A stretch of 64,000 bases of DNA from Streptomyces sp. CG 926. GTDB lineage: Bacteria; Actinomycetota; Actinomycetes; Streptomycetales; Streptomycetaceae. The notes beneath the pieces are model-generated. The model saw only the letters and a list, made by a program, of their open reading frames with translations. It had not been told where the DNA came from and searched no databases. The translations under genes and the position numbers were made by a program. Shown here piece after piece: positions 33,522 to 41,750 of this stretch (its first letter is position 1; every line of letters begins with the position of its first letter). The DNA is taken from NCBI RefSeq assembly GCF_003148825.1, contig NZ_QGGZ01000023.1, forward strand, positions 1 through 64,000. The letters run 5' to 3'.

Positions 33522-34250
33522 ATGCCCGGAGGCAGACTGACCCACCACGAACGTCAGGCGATCGCAGAGGGGTTGCGGGATGGACTCAGCTACACCGACA
33601 TCGCCGGGCGCCTGGGCAGGCCCATCTCCACCGTCACCCGGGAGGTGGCCCGCAACGGCGGCCCCTCCGCATATCGGGCCGACGCGGCCCATCGCGCCGC
33701 CACGGGGCGCGCCCGCCGCCACAAGCAGCCCACGACCCCGACCGCCGCCCCGACCGCGAGCGACACGCGCGGACGCGACCCGGAGGCCGTCGTCGAACTT
33801 GAGGAACAGTTCACGGCGTTGATGGTCGGGACCGGTCTCCCGCGGATGACCGCCCGCGTACTGACGTGCCTGTACGTGACCGATGGAGGCAGCCTGACCG
33901 CCACGGAGCTCGCTCAGCGCCTCCAGGTCAGCCCGGCATCCGTCTCCAAGGCCGTCGGCGAACTCGAACAGCAGGAGCTCATCAGGCGCGAACGCGACAC
34001 CGGTCGGCGACGCGACCGGTACGTCATCGACGCCGATGCCTGGTTCCGCGGCTGGATGGCCAGCGCCCGTCAGAACGCCACGCTGGCCGACTTCGCCCTG
34101 CGTGGCGCCCAGGTCCTCGGCGCCACGACACCCGCCGGCACCCGGATGCAAGACATAGGCCACTTCTTCGAGCACGTGGGCCGGACCATGATCGAGGCGG
34201 CCGAGCAATGGCGGCAGGCCGATGCCGCGAGGCGAAACACGTCCCGCTGA
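33522..34250 (+). CDS. MarR/GbsR-type regulator with an N-terminal IS30-like HTH
   Basis: 242 residues. Residues about 4-45 (GGRLTHHERQAIAEGLRDGL, then STVTREVARNGG) match the HTH_38 domain of IS30 transposases; about 85-180 form a MarR/GbsR winged helix (ATELAQRLQVSPASVSKAVG and RRERDTGRRRDRY). Two DNA-binding domains in one protein are expected, joined by a Thr/Pro-rich linker. Start: GGAGG at 33509-33513 is 8 bases from ATG 33522 but only 2 from ATG 33516, so the second is chosen. Divergent from the membrane-protein/hydrolase operon with two repeated operators in the gap, so it is probably its repressor. Confidence 0.9.
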   Translation: MPGGRLTHHERQAIAEGLRDGLSYTDIAGRLGRPISTVTREVARNGGPSAYRADAAHRAATGRARRHKQPTTPTAAPTASDTRGRDPEAVVELEEQFTALMVGTGLPRMTARVLTCLYVTDGGSLTATELAQRLQVSPASVSKAVGELEQQELIRRERDTGRRRDRYVIDADAWFRGWMASARQNATLADFALRGAQVLGATTPAGTRMQDIGHFFEHVGRTMIEAAEQWRQADAARRNTSR

Positions 34251-34339
34251 GGCGTTGGAGGACCCCGTCGGTCCGCTGGGCGTCTGCCCGGCAGTGCCGT
34301 GCCGCCCTCCCTGCTCTTCGGGCGAAGCGCCGCACGTGA

Positions 34340-34369
34340 GCGCTACCCAGGGCCGGCCCTGGGTAGCGC
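34340..34369. terminator. Perfect 30-bp palindrome
   Basis: The arms 34340-34354 and 34355-34369 are exactly complementary, flanked by CACGTG on both sides. It lies 90 bp after the MarR-type gene and probably terminates its transcript. Confidence 0.7.
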
Positions 34370-34396
34370 CCACGTGACCGGTCACGGACGCAGTCG

Positions 34397-35131
34397 GTGC
34401 CGTGCGGCCCGCCCGGGTCGCTATGGGGATTCCTCAGCGCACACATCGTCAGTCGAGGACGGATCACGAACCGTTCCCGGGTACTGACCGGCAAGAACCT
34501 GCCGATGCTGCGCAAGTGGCTGGCCCTGGACGTGGAGCTGGCCCAGATCGCGGTCTACCGGCTGGACGACCGAGGCATGCCCGGCCAGGAGCTCCTGCGG
34601 ATGGGCGTCGCGCGCGACGAGAGCTCCAGGGACTGGGTCAGGCTCAGCGCGGAGACCCCCGAAGAGCGCTTCGGGTCGGCTGCCCAGGCGCGGATGACGC
34701 AGCTGCTGCGCGACTTCTCGCACGAGGTGGATCCGTCCTACGCCCAGGTCGGCTACAGCCTGACGCTGGGCCGCACCGAGCACGAGGAACGGGTCGGCCC
34801 GCCGCTGCCCTCGATGACGCTGCCGCAGTCGCGGCGGCTGCTGCGCGGGTACGAATGGCTGATGGTGATCCCGCGCGAGATCGCCCACGAGCTCGGCGGC
34901 GGCGAGGCGATTGCCGCGGCCGGTGACTTCCACCGGGTCGCGACACTGCGAGACGGTGCGGTGCTGCTCCAGGTCACGCCGGAGTTCGACGGCTTCACCG
35001 GCGTGGCGATCGAGCGCACTTGGCGGCTGTTGCGCCCCGCGCTGATGCCGGGGATGCCCAAGCGCTTCGATTCCGACGTGGGGAGACCGCCGAGCAGGAT
35101 CTGGTACGCGGACGTTGCCTCTTGCCGGTAA
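34397..35131 (+). CDS. Conserved hypothetical protein (start uncertain)
   Basis: Up to 244 residues. Good coding bias begins at about 34446 (GRITNRSRVLTGKNLPMLRK) and continues through LAQIAVYRLDDRGMPGQELL, a long acidic/Arg-rich helix region, and EWLMVIPREIAHELGGGEAI, ending at 35131. It seems soluble, with no signal peptide. It reads like a family I have seen in Streptomyces genomes without assigned function; I do not name it. The GTG at 34397 lacks a clear ribosome-binding site, and the first 16 or so codons may be non-native. Confidence 0.5.
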   Translation: MPCGPPGSLWGFLSAHIVSRGRITNRSRVLTGKNLPMLRKWLALDVELAQIAVYRLDDRGMPGQELLRMGVARDESSRDWVRLSAETPEERFGSAAQARMTQLLRDFSHEVDPSYAQVGYSLTLGRTEHEERVGPPLPSMTLPQSRRLLRGYEWLMVIPREIAHELGGGEAIAAAGDFHRVATLRDGAVLLQVTPEFDGFTGVAIERTWRLLRPALMPGMPKRFDSDVGRPPSRIWYADVASCR

Positions 35132-35234
35132 GCGGATTGACCGAGCCCGGCTGCGGCGCCTTCGGGTTCGGCCGCGGCACTGCGGGTTCGCGAGCCCCAG
35201 CCGCCCGGCCGGGGCTCTCCGCTGCACTGGCACC

Positions 35235-35560
35235 GGATGGCCGCCAAGGCCGCCGACGCCTCCGAGGACACCGCCACCGGCGTCCGGGTCAGGGCCGGCC
35301 GCGATCGCCCTCGGCTACGAAGGCGCGGCCCTCCCCGTCGCAGACGTCTTCGCCGACCAGGCCATCGCCCTCAGCGACAACCAGCCCTCCCTCGGCCTCC
35401 TCAACGCCGTCTACGGCAAAGCCCACACGGCAGCCCTGCGCGGCGACCACGTCACTGACCGCCGGCTGCCGGCCGAAGGTCGCCGCATCTTCGACCGGCC
35501 GGCTCGCACGAGCAGACCTCCGACCACGCCGTCCCCCACTGGCGCGTCAACGTCCGTCAG
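35235..35560 (+). pseudogene. HTH/TPR transcriptional regulator, C-terminal remnant
   Basis: MAAKAADASEDTATGVRVR, then in another frame AIALGYEGAALPVADVFADQ, ALSDNQPSLGLLNAVYGKAH and TAALRGDHV, then in a third SHEQTSDHAVPHWRVNVRQF. These are consecutive parts of the C-terminal repeat region of common Streptomyces helix-turn-helix regulators. Frameshifts and the missing N-terminus make it inactive. Confidence 0.6.
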
Positions 35561-36029
35561 TTCGATGTGCCTCCGGAGACGTGTACGTGCGCGGAGTCGC
35601 GTTCCTCGAAGTGGATGTCGACGCTCAGGTGGTCGGCGTTGCCGTTGTCGTTCCCGTCCGCGGGGGCGGCGGGGTGCGCGCACAGGTCGGCCTGCACGCA
35701 GTCGCGGCCGACCTTTGCGTCCGGGTACGTGGTGCGCAGCCACGCTTCCGCCTCCGTTCGCGAGGTCTGGAAGTCGATGTTGTACCAAGTGGTCTGCCAC
35801 TGGCCCTTCGTGCACCGCTTGTTTCGTGCGGTGTCGGGGGGATGGGCGGCTTGAAGGAAGCGGACGGCCTGGCCGCAGGAGACCGGAGCCTTTCCGTCCA
35901 GTTCCTGGTTGGCGCCGTGGAGTCACCAGCCGGCGGACGTCAGGACGGTCACCACCGCTCCGGCCGAGAGCCAGAACGTGGTCCTGTTGCGTTGCGTGGA
36001 AATGGAGAACCCCCAAAGGCTGAACACTG
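35557..36029 (-). pseudogene. Small membrane-anchored protein with a premature stop
   Basis: From GTG at about 36029: STQRNRTTFWLSAGAVVTVL then TSAGW and TGA at 35933-35935, probably a former TGG. The same frame continues LHGANQELDGKAPVSCGQAV, KGQWQTTWYNIDFQTSRTEA, VGRDCVQADLCAHPA and SVDIHFEERDSAHVHVSG, ending at 35557. Restored, it is about 156 residues: one membrane helix and an exported domain with four cysteines. Family unknown. Only one base change separates it from an open frame. Confidence 0.5.
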
Positions 36030-36149
36030 AACGTGTTCAAAGATGCGTCTCGGTCGCATTCGGTTCCGCATCGCGCGTTCGAACCGCCTCACTGGCCGTC
36101 GGTATTCCCCGCCGCGACCGTGAAGAGCGCCACCGCCGTCCGCGGCGAG

Positions 36150-36519
36150 CCGGGAGCGGATCGACGCGCCCTACTGGTGGCGGCGGCGGGAGAACCTGAT
36201 CCGCTCCGGTCGGCCGGTGCGTCACCTGGACAACGACGGCCGGGGCAGCCGGATGGAGATCTACCCGGTCGCCCAGAGCCACATGGATTCCAAGTACGCC
36301 CGCCCGCTCGGCGACCGCTCGATCGCCGTCCGGTACATCCGGCCCGACCTGGTGCGGGCGTGGGCCGACCGCGACGAGGCGATGGTGGGCGAGATCCGGG
36401 ACGACGTCATCACCGACCTCGATTCCGACTCGGCCGCCCGGTCGTTCGCGTGGCCGTGCCGCAGGGGCCTCGTAGGTCGAGTCGTCGAGGAACGGCACGG
36501 CCGTGGTGGGCGGTCCTGA
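36150..36519 (+). pseudogene. Fragment of an unrecognised protein
   Basis: Coding-like frame: SRERIDAPYWWRRRENLIRS, GSRMEIYPVAQSHMDSKYAR, SIAVRYIRPDLVRAWADRDE. It fades after about 36450 and stops at 36517-36519. No start signal. Possibly part of a mobile-element gene; not recognised. Confidence 0.35.
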
Positions 36520-36830
36520 TGGCCCGCCACCTACTTGACTGACGAATCGACGATCCCTGCGGTGGTGTTGCTCATCGGCGGAGCCGGCTGGGCGGGCCCG
36601 GCCTCGGGTGACGCACCGGTCGTGAGCGAGCGCCTGCGGGTTTTCCGGGCTGCCCGCGCGGCCCGGGAACCGCGGGTACCGCCCGGACGCACACCCCGGC
36701 CCGCAGTACCCCGCAGGGGTGATTTTTGCCCTCGCGTACGCGTAGGCGGTTTGTGCGGTGCGCTCGCAGCTCCCGCCCAGCCGCCATATGCCACTGTCGC
36801 GTCACCAAACCCATGATCCAGCGTGTCGCT

Positions 36831-36859
36831 TTGCCCGAAATGCACACTCTCTGTAACTT
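36831..36859 (+). promoter_or_regulatory. Promoter of the caspase operon
   Basis: TTGCCC at 36831-36836 and TAACTT at 36854-36859 are separated by 17 bp, a good match to housekeeping-sigma promoters, in a locally AT-rich patch (about 36830-36895). It lies 68 bp upstream of the caspase ATG. The rest of 36520-36926 holds no gene I recognise. Confidence 0.6.
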
Positions 36860-36926
36860 TATTGTCACGCTGCGTGATCGGATTCCGGCACCATCTCGCA
36901 CCGCGACGTGATCCCCGAGGGCCACC

Positions 36927-37901
36927 ATGACCAAACGCGCCCTGCTCGTGGGCATCGACCTCTACCCGGATCCGCGAAACAACCTCAACTCCTGCGTCGC
37001 CGACACGCTCGCGATCAGGAACATGCTCGAAGGGTCGTACGACTTCGACCCCATGGACATCCAGCTCGTGCACAACCAGAACGCGACGCTGACCAACGTC
37101 CTCGACCAGCTCGACTGGCTGTTCACCGGAGTAACTTCCGGAGACCAGATCGTCTTCTTCCAGTCCTCCCACGGATACAGCTATCCCGAGGGCAGCACCA
37201 TGGTCGAGGTGCTCTGCCTCTACGACGACTTCCTCAAAGACACCGACCTGGTACGCCGCACCCAGGGACTGCCGCCGAGCGTACTGACGGTGATCCTGGA
37301 CTCCTGCCACTCCGGCGGCATGAGCAAGCGATTCGTCACCACGCAGAAGAACGGGGCCACACAGTGCCACGTCGCCAAGGGAAAGTTCTGGACGCCCGAC
37401 CCGGAACGAGCCGGCCGCGACGCCCAACTGCTGGCACAGGTGACCCAGTTCAAGTTCTTCGGCCGATCGGCCACCGCCGACGCCGGAGCCATCGCCAAGA
37501 ACCTCATGATCGATCCGGTCGGCGTCCCGCCGGCCAAATCGTTCAAGGAAGCCGCGGCCGAACTCAACGGAGTGTTGTTCTCGGCCTGCCTGGCGAACGA
37601 GACGGCAGCCGCGGGAAGCCCGCCCACCGATCAGCTGTCCGCCTTCACCTACGCCCTGATCAACGACATCCGTCCGGACCTACCGGTGGCCGAACTCAAC
37701 AGGCTGGTGAGCCAACGCCTCGACCGGCTCAACATGACCCAGCACCCGATCGCCATGGCACCTCTCGCACAGCCGCACCTGCTCACCCAGACCCTCATCT
37801 CCATGGGTGACGGGACCAAGTCCTTCAAAGCCGACGAGCAGATCTCGAACATCGGCGACTCGGTCGAGGCATGGCTGAACAAGAACCTGAGCGAGCGCTA
37901 G
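36927..37901 (+). CDS. Metacaspase-like peptidase (family C14)
   Basis: 324 residues from ATG 36927, with GAGGG 6-10 bases upstream. The caspase-fold order is clear: KRALLVGIDLYPDPRNNLNS at the N-terminus, a catalytic His82 in FFQSSHGYSYP (the usual G-H-G is S-H-G), and catalytic Cys127 in VILDSCHSGG. A further segment, NGVLFSACLANETAA at about 215, matches the substrate-pocket strand (SAC). There is no added death-fold, NTPase or membrane domain. Prokaryotic relatives are cysteine peptidases, often cutting after basic residues and used in regulated cell death. It forms a two-gene operon with the next gene (9-bp gap), so that product may be its substrate, inhibitor or effector. Confidence 0.88.
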   Translation: MTKRALLVGIDLYPDPRNNLNSCVADTLAIRNMLEGSYDFDPMDIQLVHNQNATLTNVLDQLDWLFTGVTSGDQIVFFQSSHGYSYPEGSTMVEVLCLYDDFLKDTDLVRRTQGLPPSVLTVILDSCHSGGMSKRFVTTQKNGATQCHVAKGKFWTPDPERAGRDAQLLAQVTQFKFFGRSATADAGAIAKNLMIDPVGVPPAKSFKEAAAELNGVLFSACLANETAAAGSPPTDQLSAFTYALINDIRPDLPVAELNRLVSQRLDRLNMTQHPIAMAPLAQPHLLTQTLISMGDGTKSFKADEQISNIGDSVEAWLNKNLSER

Positions 37902-37910
37902 GAGGCCTAC

Positions 37911-38675
37911 TTGGCGAGGTCGTCTGCCCCAGCCGCTCAGGCCAGTTCCCAGGCCTCCAGGAAGAAGCAGGCGCCGCCTGCTGCACCGAATCCCCCGAAA
38001 CCCCAGCAGAAAGCCCCGAAGAAGAGCAGCGGTGCCAGTGGCGCCGCGAAGAACGCCGACGACCATCGGCAAGATCACTCAGGAGGAGAGATGACCGCTA
38101 CATCACTCGACCCCAGGGCCGAACGGTTCAAGGAGCAGCTCGAGGCGGCCTTCGCCGGCGAGGCCTCCGGCAAGGACTTCGAGACGTCCAACGCCTACGG
38201 CGACGTGGCGACGATCACCTGGTCGTTGCTGGAGAACTACATCGCCGCCGCCGAGGCCAACCCCAAGGGCTACAAGGTGGCCACCAAGGACTTCGTCGAC
38301 ACCAAGGTCGACAACGTGCCGGACGAGAAGATCTGGCCCCTCGTATGGGCGGCGGTCGAGACCCTCGGGCCGCTGATCATCGACATCGCCACCAAGGAGT
38401 TCAAGCCGCAGAAGAAGGACCTGATCTCGGCGATCGACAGCGTGCCCGCACACCGGCGCAAGGACAAGGGCTGGGTCGACTACGCCACCACGCTCGCGCT
38501 GATCCTCGCCCAGGGAACCGTGCAGGTCCTGTCCGACAAGAAGGACTTCGGCGCCTCCGGGCAGTACCCGACGATGCCCAAGCCGCCGAAGGACGCCGAT
38601 CCGGCCTACTTCCGGGACGCCCTGACCTTCGCCACCGCGAGCACCAAGTTCCTGGATTTCTCGTTCCACTTCTGA
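37911..38675 (+). CDS. Unrecognised partner of the caspase-like protein, two possible starts
   Basis: 254 residues if translated from TTG 37911 (GGAGG 5 bases upstream, overlapping the caspase stop), or 194 from ATG 38091, which has an even better AGGAGGAG site. The extra N-terminal 60 residues are low complexity (Ala, Pro, Lys, Gln, Ser). The core reads DPRAERFKEQLEAAFAGEA, TITWSLLENYIAAAEANPKG, VWAAVETLGPLIIDIATKEF, ATTLALILAQGTVQVLS, ending FLDFSFHF. Two amphipathic or hydrophobic helices at about residues 148-167 and 196-212 are not long enough for certain membrane spans. Lys-rich sites abound. I do not recognise the family. Tight coupling to the caspase gene suggests joint function. Confidence 0.8.
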   Translation: MARSSAPAAQASSQASRKKQAPPAAPNPPKPQQKAPKKSSGASGAAKNADDHRQDHSGGEMTATSLDPRAERFKEQLEAAFAGEASGKDFETSNAYGDVATITWSLLENYIAAAEANPKGYKVATKDFVDTKVDNVPDEKIWPLVWAAVETLGPLIIDIATKEFKPQKKDLISAIDSVPAHRRKDKGWVDYATTLALILAQGTVQVLSDKKDFGASGQYPTMPKPPKDADPAYFRDALTFATASTKFLDFSFHF

Positions 38676-38715
38676 CGACCGTGGACGGGGCGGGCCCCGA
38701 CGACGACAGACCCCA

Positions 38716-38742
38716 GCCGGCGCCCGCGAAGCGGGCGCCGGC
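38716..38742 (+). terminator. Stem-loop terminator of the caspase operon
   Basis: The 12-bp arms 38716-38727 and 38731-38742 are perfectly complementary with a GAA loop, 41 bp after the stop of the partner gene. Confidence 0.85.
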
Positions 38743-38799
38743 CGCGCGCTGTCCGGTGCTCGCGGCTGACCTGCGCCGGGATGGCGTGATGCTGGGCCC

Positions 38800-39039
38800 G
38801 GCCGATCCAGGTGTCGTGGACCGGCCGTGCCCTGTGTCGGCCTGGAGCTCGTCGAGGTGGGCTTCGGCTTCGTCGATATGAGACGGGAAGTCGGCTTCTT
38901 CCTCGCCGCGCAGCTGCTGCTCGTACCGGTCGAGTTCCGCTTCGGTGAGCCGGCGGCGGGCGGCCTCGTCGCGCCGGCGCCGTTCCTCGGCGAGTTCGGC
39001 GTACGCCCCGGCGCTCGTCGCGGGACTCCGGGCAGCCAA
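38800..39039 (-). pseudogene. Coiled-coil N-terminal fragment
   Basis: From ATG 39039: AYAELAEERRRRDEAARRRL, TEAELDRYEQQLRGEEEADF, IDEAEAHLDELQADTGHG. Heptad-like Glu/Arg-rich helix with coding bias. The frame then runs on opposite the caspase partner gene without coding character, so the natural end is missing or the gene is very short. Family unknown. Confidence 0.35.
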
Positions 39040-39242
39040 GTCTCTTGAGCCATCTCGTCGGCTCAGAATGCAAAGCCGTGCCCGGAGTCCCCAGGCCCTC
39101 CGATCCTACGAATCCGGCAGAACTCGGCGAGTCTGCCGGGGCGAGCCGGACCACGGCGGTTCCTGTGCAGTCGTCGGGTCGTAGGTTGTGCCCCCGACGA
39201 CTGCACGACGGCACAGAACGTCGCGGTCAGGAGGAGCTCGGG

Positions 39243-39692
39243 TCAGCGGACCTCGGTGACCCGGTGCTCCTTGAGCGCACCACAGTTGGAGTTGTACACC
39301 TGCACATGCACGTTGCTGATGCCCCCGCCCCAGTCGACGCAGTGGCCCTTGCCGTACACGTAGGCCGGGCCCGCGTACGACGTGTACCGGCCGTAGTCCT
39401 CGCCGCGCTCCGAGGTTGCGTTGACTTCGATCCAGAGGGCCATGTCCACGGCCGCACCAGGGTTGTTGCGGATGGTCGCGACGCAGTTCTTGCCGTTCGA
39501 GGCGTTGTACGTCAGATAGACGGTGCCCAGCGAACCGATGGCGGCCGAGTTCACGGTCTTGTAGGCGCTTCCGCAGACCTTCTGCGGCGTGGTGTTGGGC
39601 GCGGCGGTGGCGGGCGCCGCCAGCGCGGTCGTGGCCGCCAGGGCCAGGGCGGCGAATGCGGTGGTGGTAAGGACGGAACGGGTGAATTTCAT
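39243..39692 (-). CDS. Secreted spore-associated-protein-like protein (SapA-like)
   Basis: 149 residues. Sec signal peptide with Ala-rich core and AxA cleavage site near residue 31 (LAAPATAAP). The mature part has the features of Streptomyces spore-associated proteins: an early Cys40, GTVYLTYNASNGKNCVATI, and GKGHCVDWGGGISN followed by a last Cys in NSNCGAL. Four cysteines probably form two disulfides. Extracellular or spore-surface location expected; biochemical role unknown. The upstream region is less GC-rich and should contain its promoter. Confidence 0.75.
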   Translation of the reverse strand: MKFTRSVLTTTAFAALALAATTALAAPATAAPNTTPQKVCGSAYKTVNSAAIGSLGTVYLTYNASNGKNCVATIRNNPGAAVDMALWIEVNATSERGEDYGRYTSYAGPAYVYGKGHCVDWGGGISNVHVQVYNSNCGALKEHRVTEVR

Positions 39693-39960
39693 ATTTCCCC
39701 CAGGTCGTCATTGGAGTTGGTTACTCCCACATGGTGGGACATGCGCGACGGCGGAACGGTTGCGCATCGTTCGCAAAAGATGCGACCGCCTCGCCTGATC
39801 GGCACCTCCACGGCGCACCCGGCCCTGGGACGTTTCGAGAGTGACCGACCCTTTTTTCCCCGGGGACATGGCGGCCTGACGGGGCCCCGGGGCGCGATGC
39901 CGTGCCCCGGGGGCCAGTCGGCAGAGTCCCGGGAGTGGGTATCCGGCCGCCGCCGGGAGA

Positions 39961-40240
39961 TTGCGCGGGCAGGCCTTCACCCTGGCCGGTGTTCGTATCC
40001 GCCGGGGCGAGTGGTTGGTCTGCTCACTGGCCGACGTCGGCGCCGACGCCGACCGTGGCCCGGCACGCCACGCCGACCCGGACCGGTTCGACCCCCAGCA
40101 GCCGGCCTTCGACCACATGGCCTTCGGGGCGGTCTGCATCAGCGCCTGGGCCGGCGCCTGACCCGGGTCACAGCCCATGCCGCTCTGACGACCCTCAGCC
40201 GCCGCCTGCCCGGCCTGCGCCTGGCCCAGCCCCCGCGGGC
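39961..40240 (+). pseudogene. Cytochrome P450, C-terminal remnant
   Basis: FTLAGVRIRRGEWLVCSLAD and ADPDRFDPQQPAFDHMAFG match the P450 region before the haem loop (GVRIRRGEWV...DPDRFDP...AFG). The next frame continues LHQRLGRRLTRV and ALTTLSRRLPGLRLA, where the family has HHCLGAPLAR. The haem-ligand Cys is replaced and the frame shifts, and nothing remains of the first 300 residues. From 40241 to 40568 nothing is recognised. Confidence 0.65.
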
Positions 40241-40568
40241 CGGCCTTCATGCCCCCTGGTCTCGGCCACACCCGAAGACCTCTGTCTCAGTGTCCTGTGG
40301 TGATCACTGCAGGCAGGTGAGAGCCCTCCCTCGACCTGCCTCACACGATCCGAGCCCGCCCGGGCCCCGTGCATCTGCCCGGCCGCCGGCCCTCGATGAG
40401 AGGGCGGCGCCGAGGCGCGCCGGCTTCCGGGCGGGCTCGCGCGAAACTCGGCGTGGCGTGATCATCTTGGCCTGCTGAGTGCCTGATGCTGTCGGGGATC
40501 TCGGCGATGACGGTCGGCCATGCCCTCGACATCTCAGTCTCCAAGATCGCCGACCTCGTCACACGCGA

Positions 40569-41579
40569 TCAGCTGTGCGTCTCCTCGCGGCGTCCAAGAG
40601 CGGCCGCATCGGGTACGACGAGCAGCTTGCCGGTGGTACGCCGAGCCTCCAGATCGCTGTGGGCCTGGGCGGCCTCGGACAATGCGTAGCGGCCCGTTAC
40701 GGTGACCTCAAGCGCCTTGGAGCGCACCCACTCGAACACATCGGCGGCCCGTCGGAGCAGTTCGGACCTATCGGCGATGAAGTGCCCGAGGCTGGGCCGG
40801 ATCAGGGTCAGCGAACCGCCGTGGGCGAGCCGAATCGGATCAAACGGCGGCACGGCACCACTTGCCGCGCCGAAGAGCACGAGATGGCCGCGTGGTCGCA
40901 GGCTGGCGAGGCTCGCATCGAAGGTGTGCGCGCCGACGCCGTCGAAGACAACCGGCAGTCCCTGACCGCCGTTGAGTCGCCTCACCTCGGCTGCGAGATC
41001 GCCGACGGCGGAGGAAAGGACCACCTCGGCGGCCCCGGCACGCTTCGCCAGCTCGGCCTTCGCCGTGGTCGACGTCGTGCCGATCACCCTGCCGCCGAGA
41101 TGGGTGATGAGCTGGGTCAAAAGTAGCCCCATGCCACCAGCAGCCGCATGCACGAGCACCGTGTCACCCCCCTGAACCGGGTACGCGTCCTTGACGAGAT
41201 AGTGCGCGGTCATGCCTTGGAGGAGCACGGCGGCGGCTGTCTCGAAGCCGATGTCATCGGGCAGCGGCACCAGCCGAGAGGCGTCCACGACGGACCGCTC
41301 GGCATACGTGCCGGGAATCTCCACCCAACCGACCCGGTCCCCGACCGCGACGTCAGTGACGCCGGGTCCAACTTCGACGACCGTGCCGGCGCCCTCAGAG
41401 CCCGGGGTGAAGGGCAGCGGGAGGCTGTACCGGCCTTCGCGGTGGTAGACGTCGAGAAAGTTCACCCCGGATGCGGCGACCTCCACGACCGCCTCGCCCG
41501 GACCCGGACGCGGTTGGTCCACCTCGGCCTCCTGCAGCACCTCGGGACCGCCCACTTCGTACACCTGAATCGCTCGCAT
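40569..41579 (-). CDS. Quinone oxidoreductase, zinc-free MDR family
   Basis: 336 residues of the medium-chain dehydrogenase/reductase superfamily, QOR branch. N-terminal MRAIQVYEVGGPEVL, NFLDVYHREGRY, TPGSEGAGTVVEVG, then the nucleotide-binding HAAAGGMGLLLTQL at about 148-161 (AxxGxxG, NADPH type), and the C-terminal TGKLLVVP. The structural zinc cysteines of alcohol dehydrogenases are absent, as expected. Reaction: NADPH-dependent reduction of quinones or alpha,beta-unsaturated carbonyls, cytoplasmic. GGAGGGG precedes the ATG. Stands alone; the neighbours do not indicate its substrate. Confidence 0.92.
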   Translation of the reverse strand: MRAIQVYEVGGPEVLQEAEVDQPRPGPGEAVVEVAASGVNFLDVYHREGRYSLPLPFTPGSEGAGTVVEVGPGVTDVAVGDRVGWVEIPGTYAERSVVDASRLVPLPDDIGFETAAAVLLQGMTAHYLVKDAYPVQGGDTVLVHAAAGGMGLLLTQLITHLGGRVIGTTSTTAKAELAKRAGAAEVVLSSAVGDLAAEVRRLNGGQGLPVVFDGVGAHTFDASLASLRPRGHLVLFGAASGAVPPFDPIRLAHGGSLTLIRPSLGHFIADRSELLRRAADVFEWVRSKALEVTVTGRYALSEAAQAHSDLEARRTTGKLLVVPDAAALGRREETHS

Positions 41580-41750
41580 GACCCCTCCAATATTGGTTCA
41601 TCCCCCACCAACCCCGTTGATGGCGATCCGATTCCCGGCAGGCAGACCACCCCGCGCCCCCGCCGAGAGCCGAGTCGCCTAGTGCTGTGATCGGCAACGT
41701 TCACCGGGTGATCGGGGTGGTGTCGGTGGATCCTGAAGGGGTGTAAGTAT

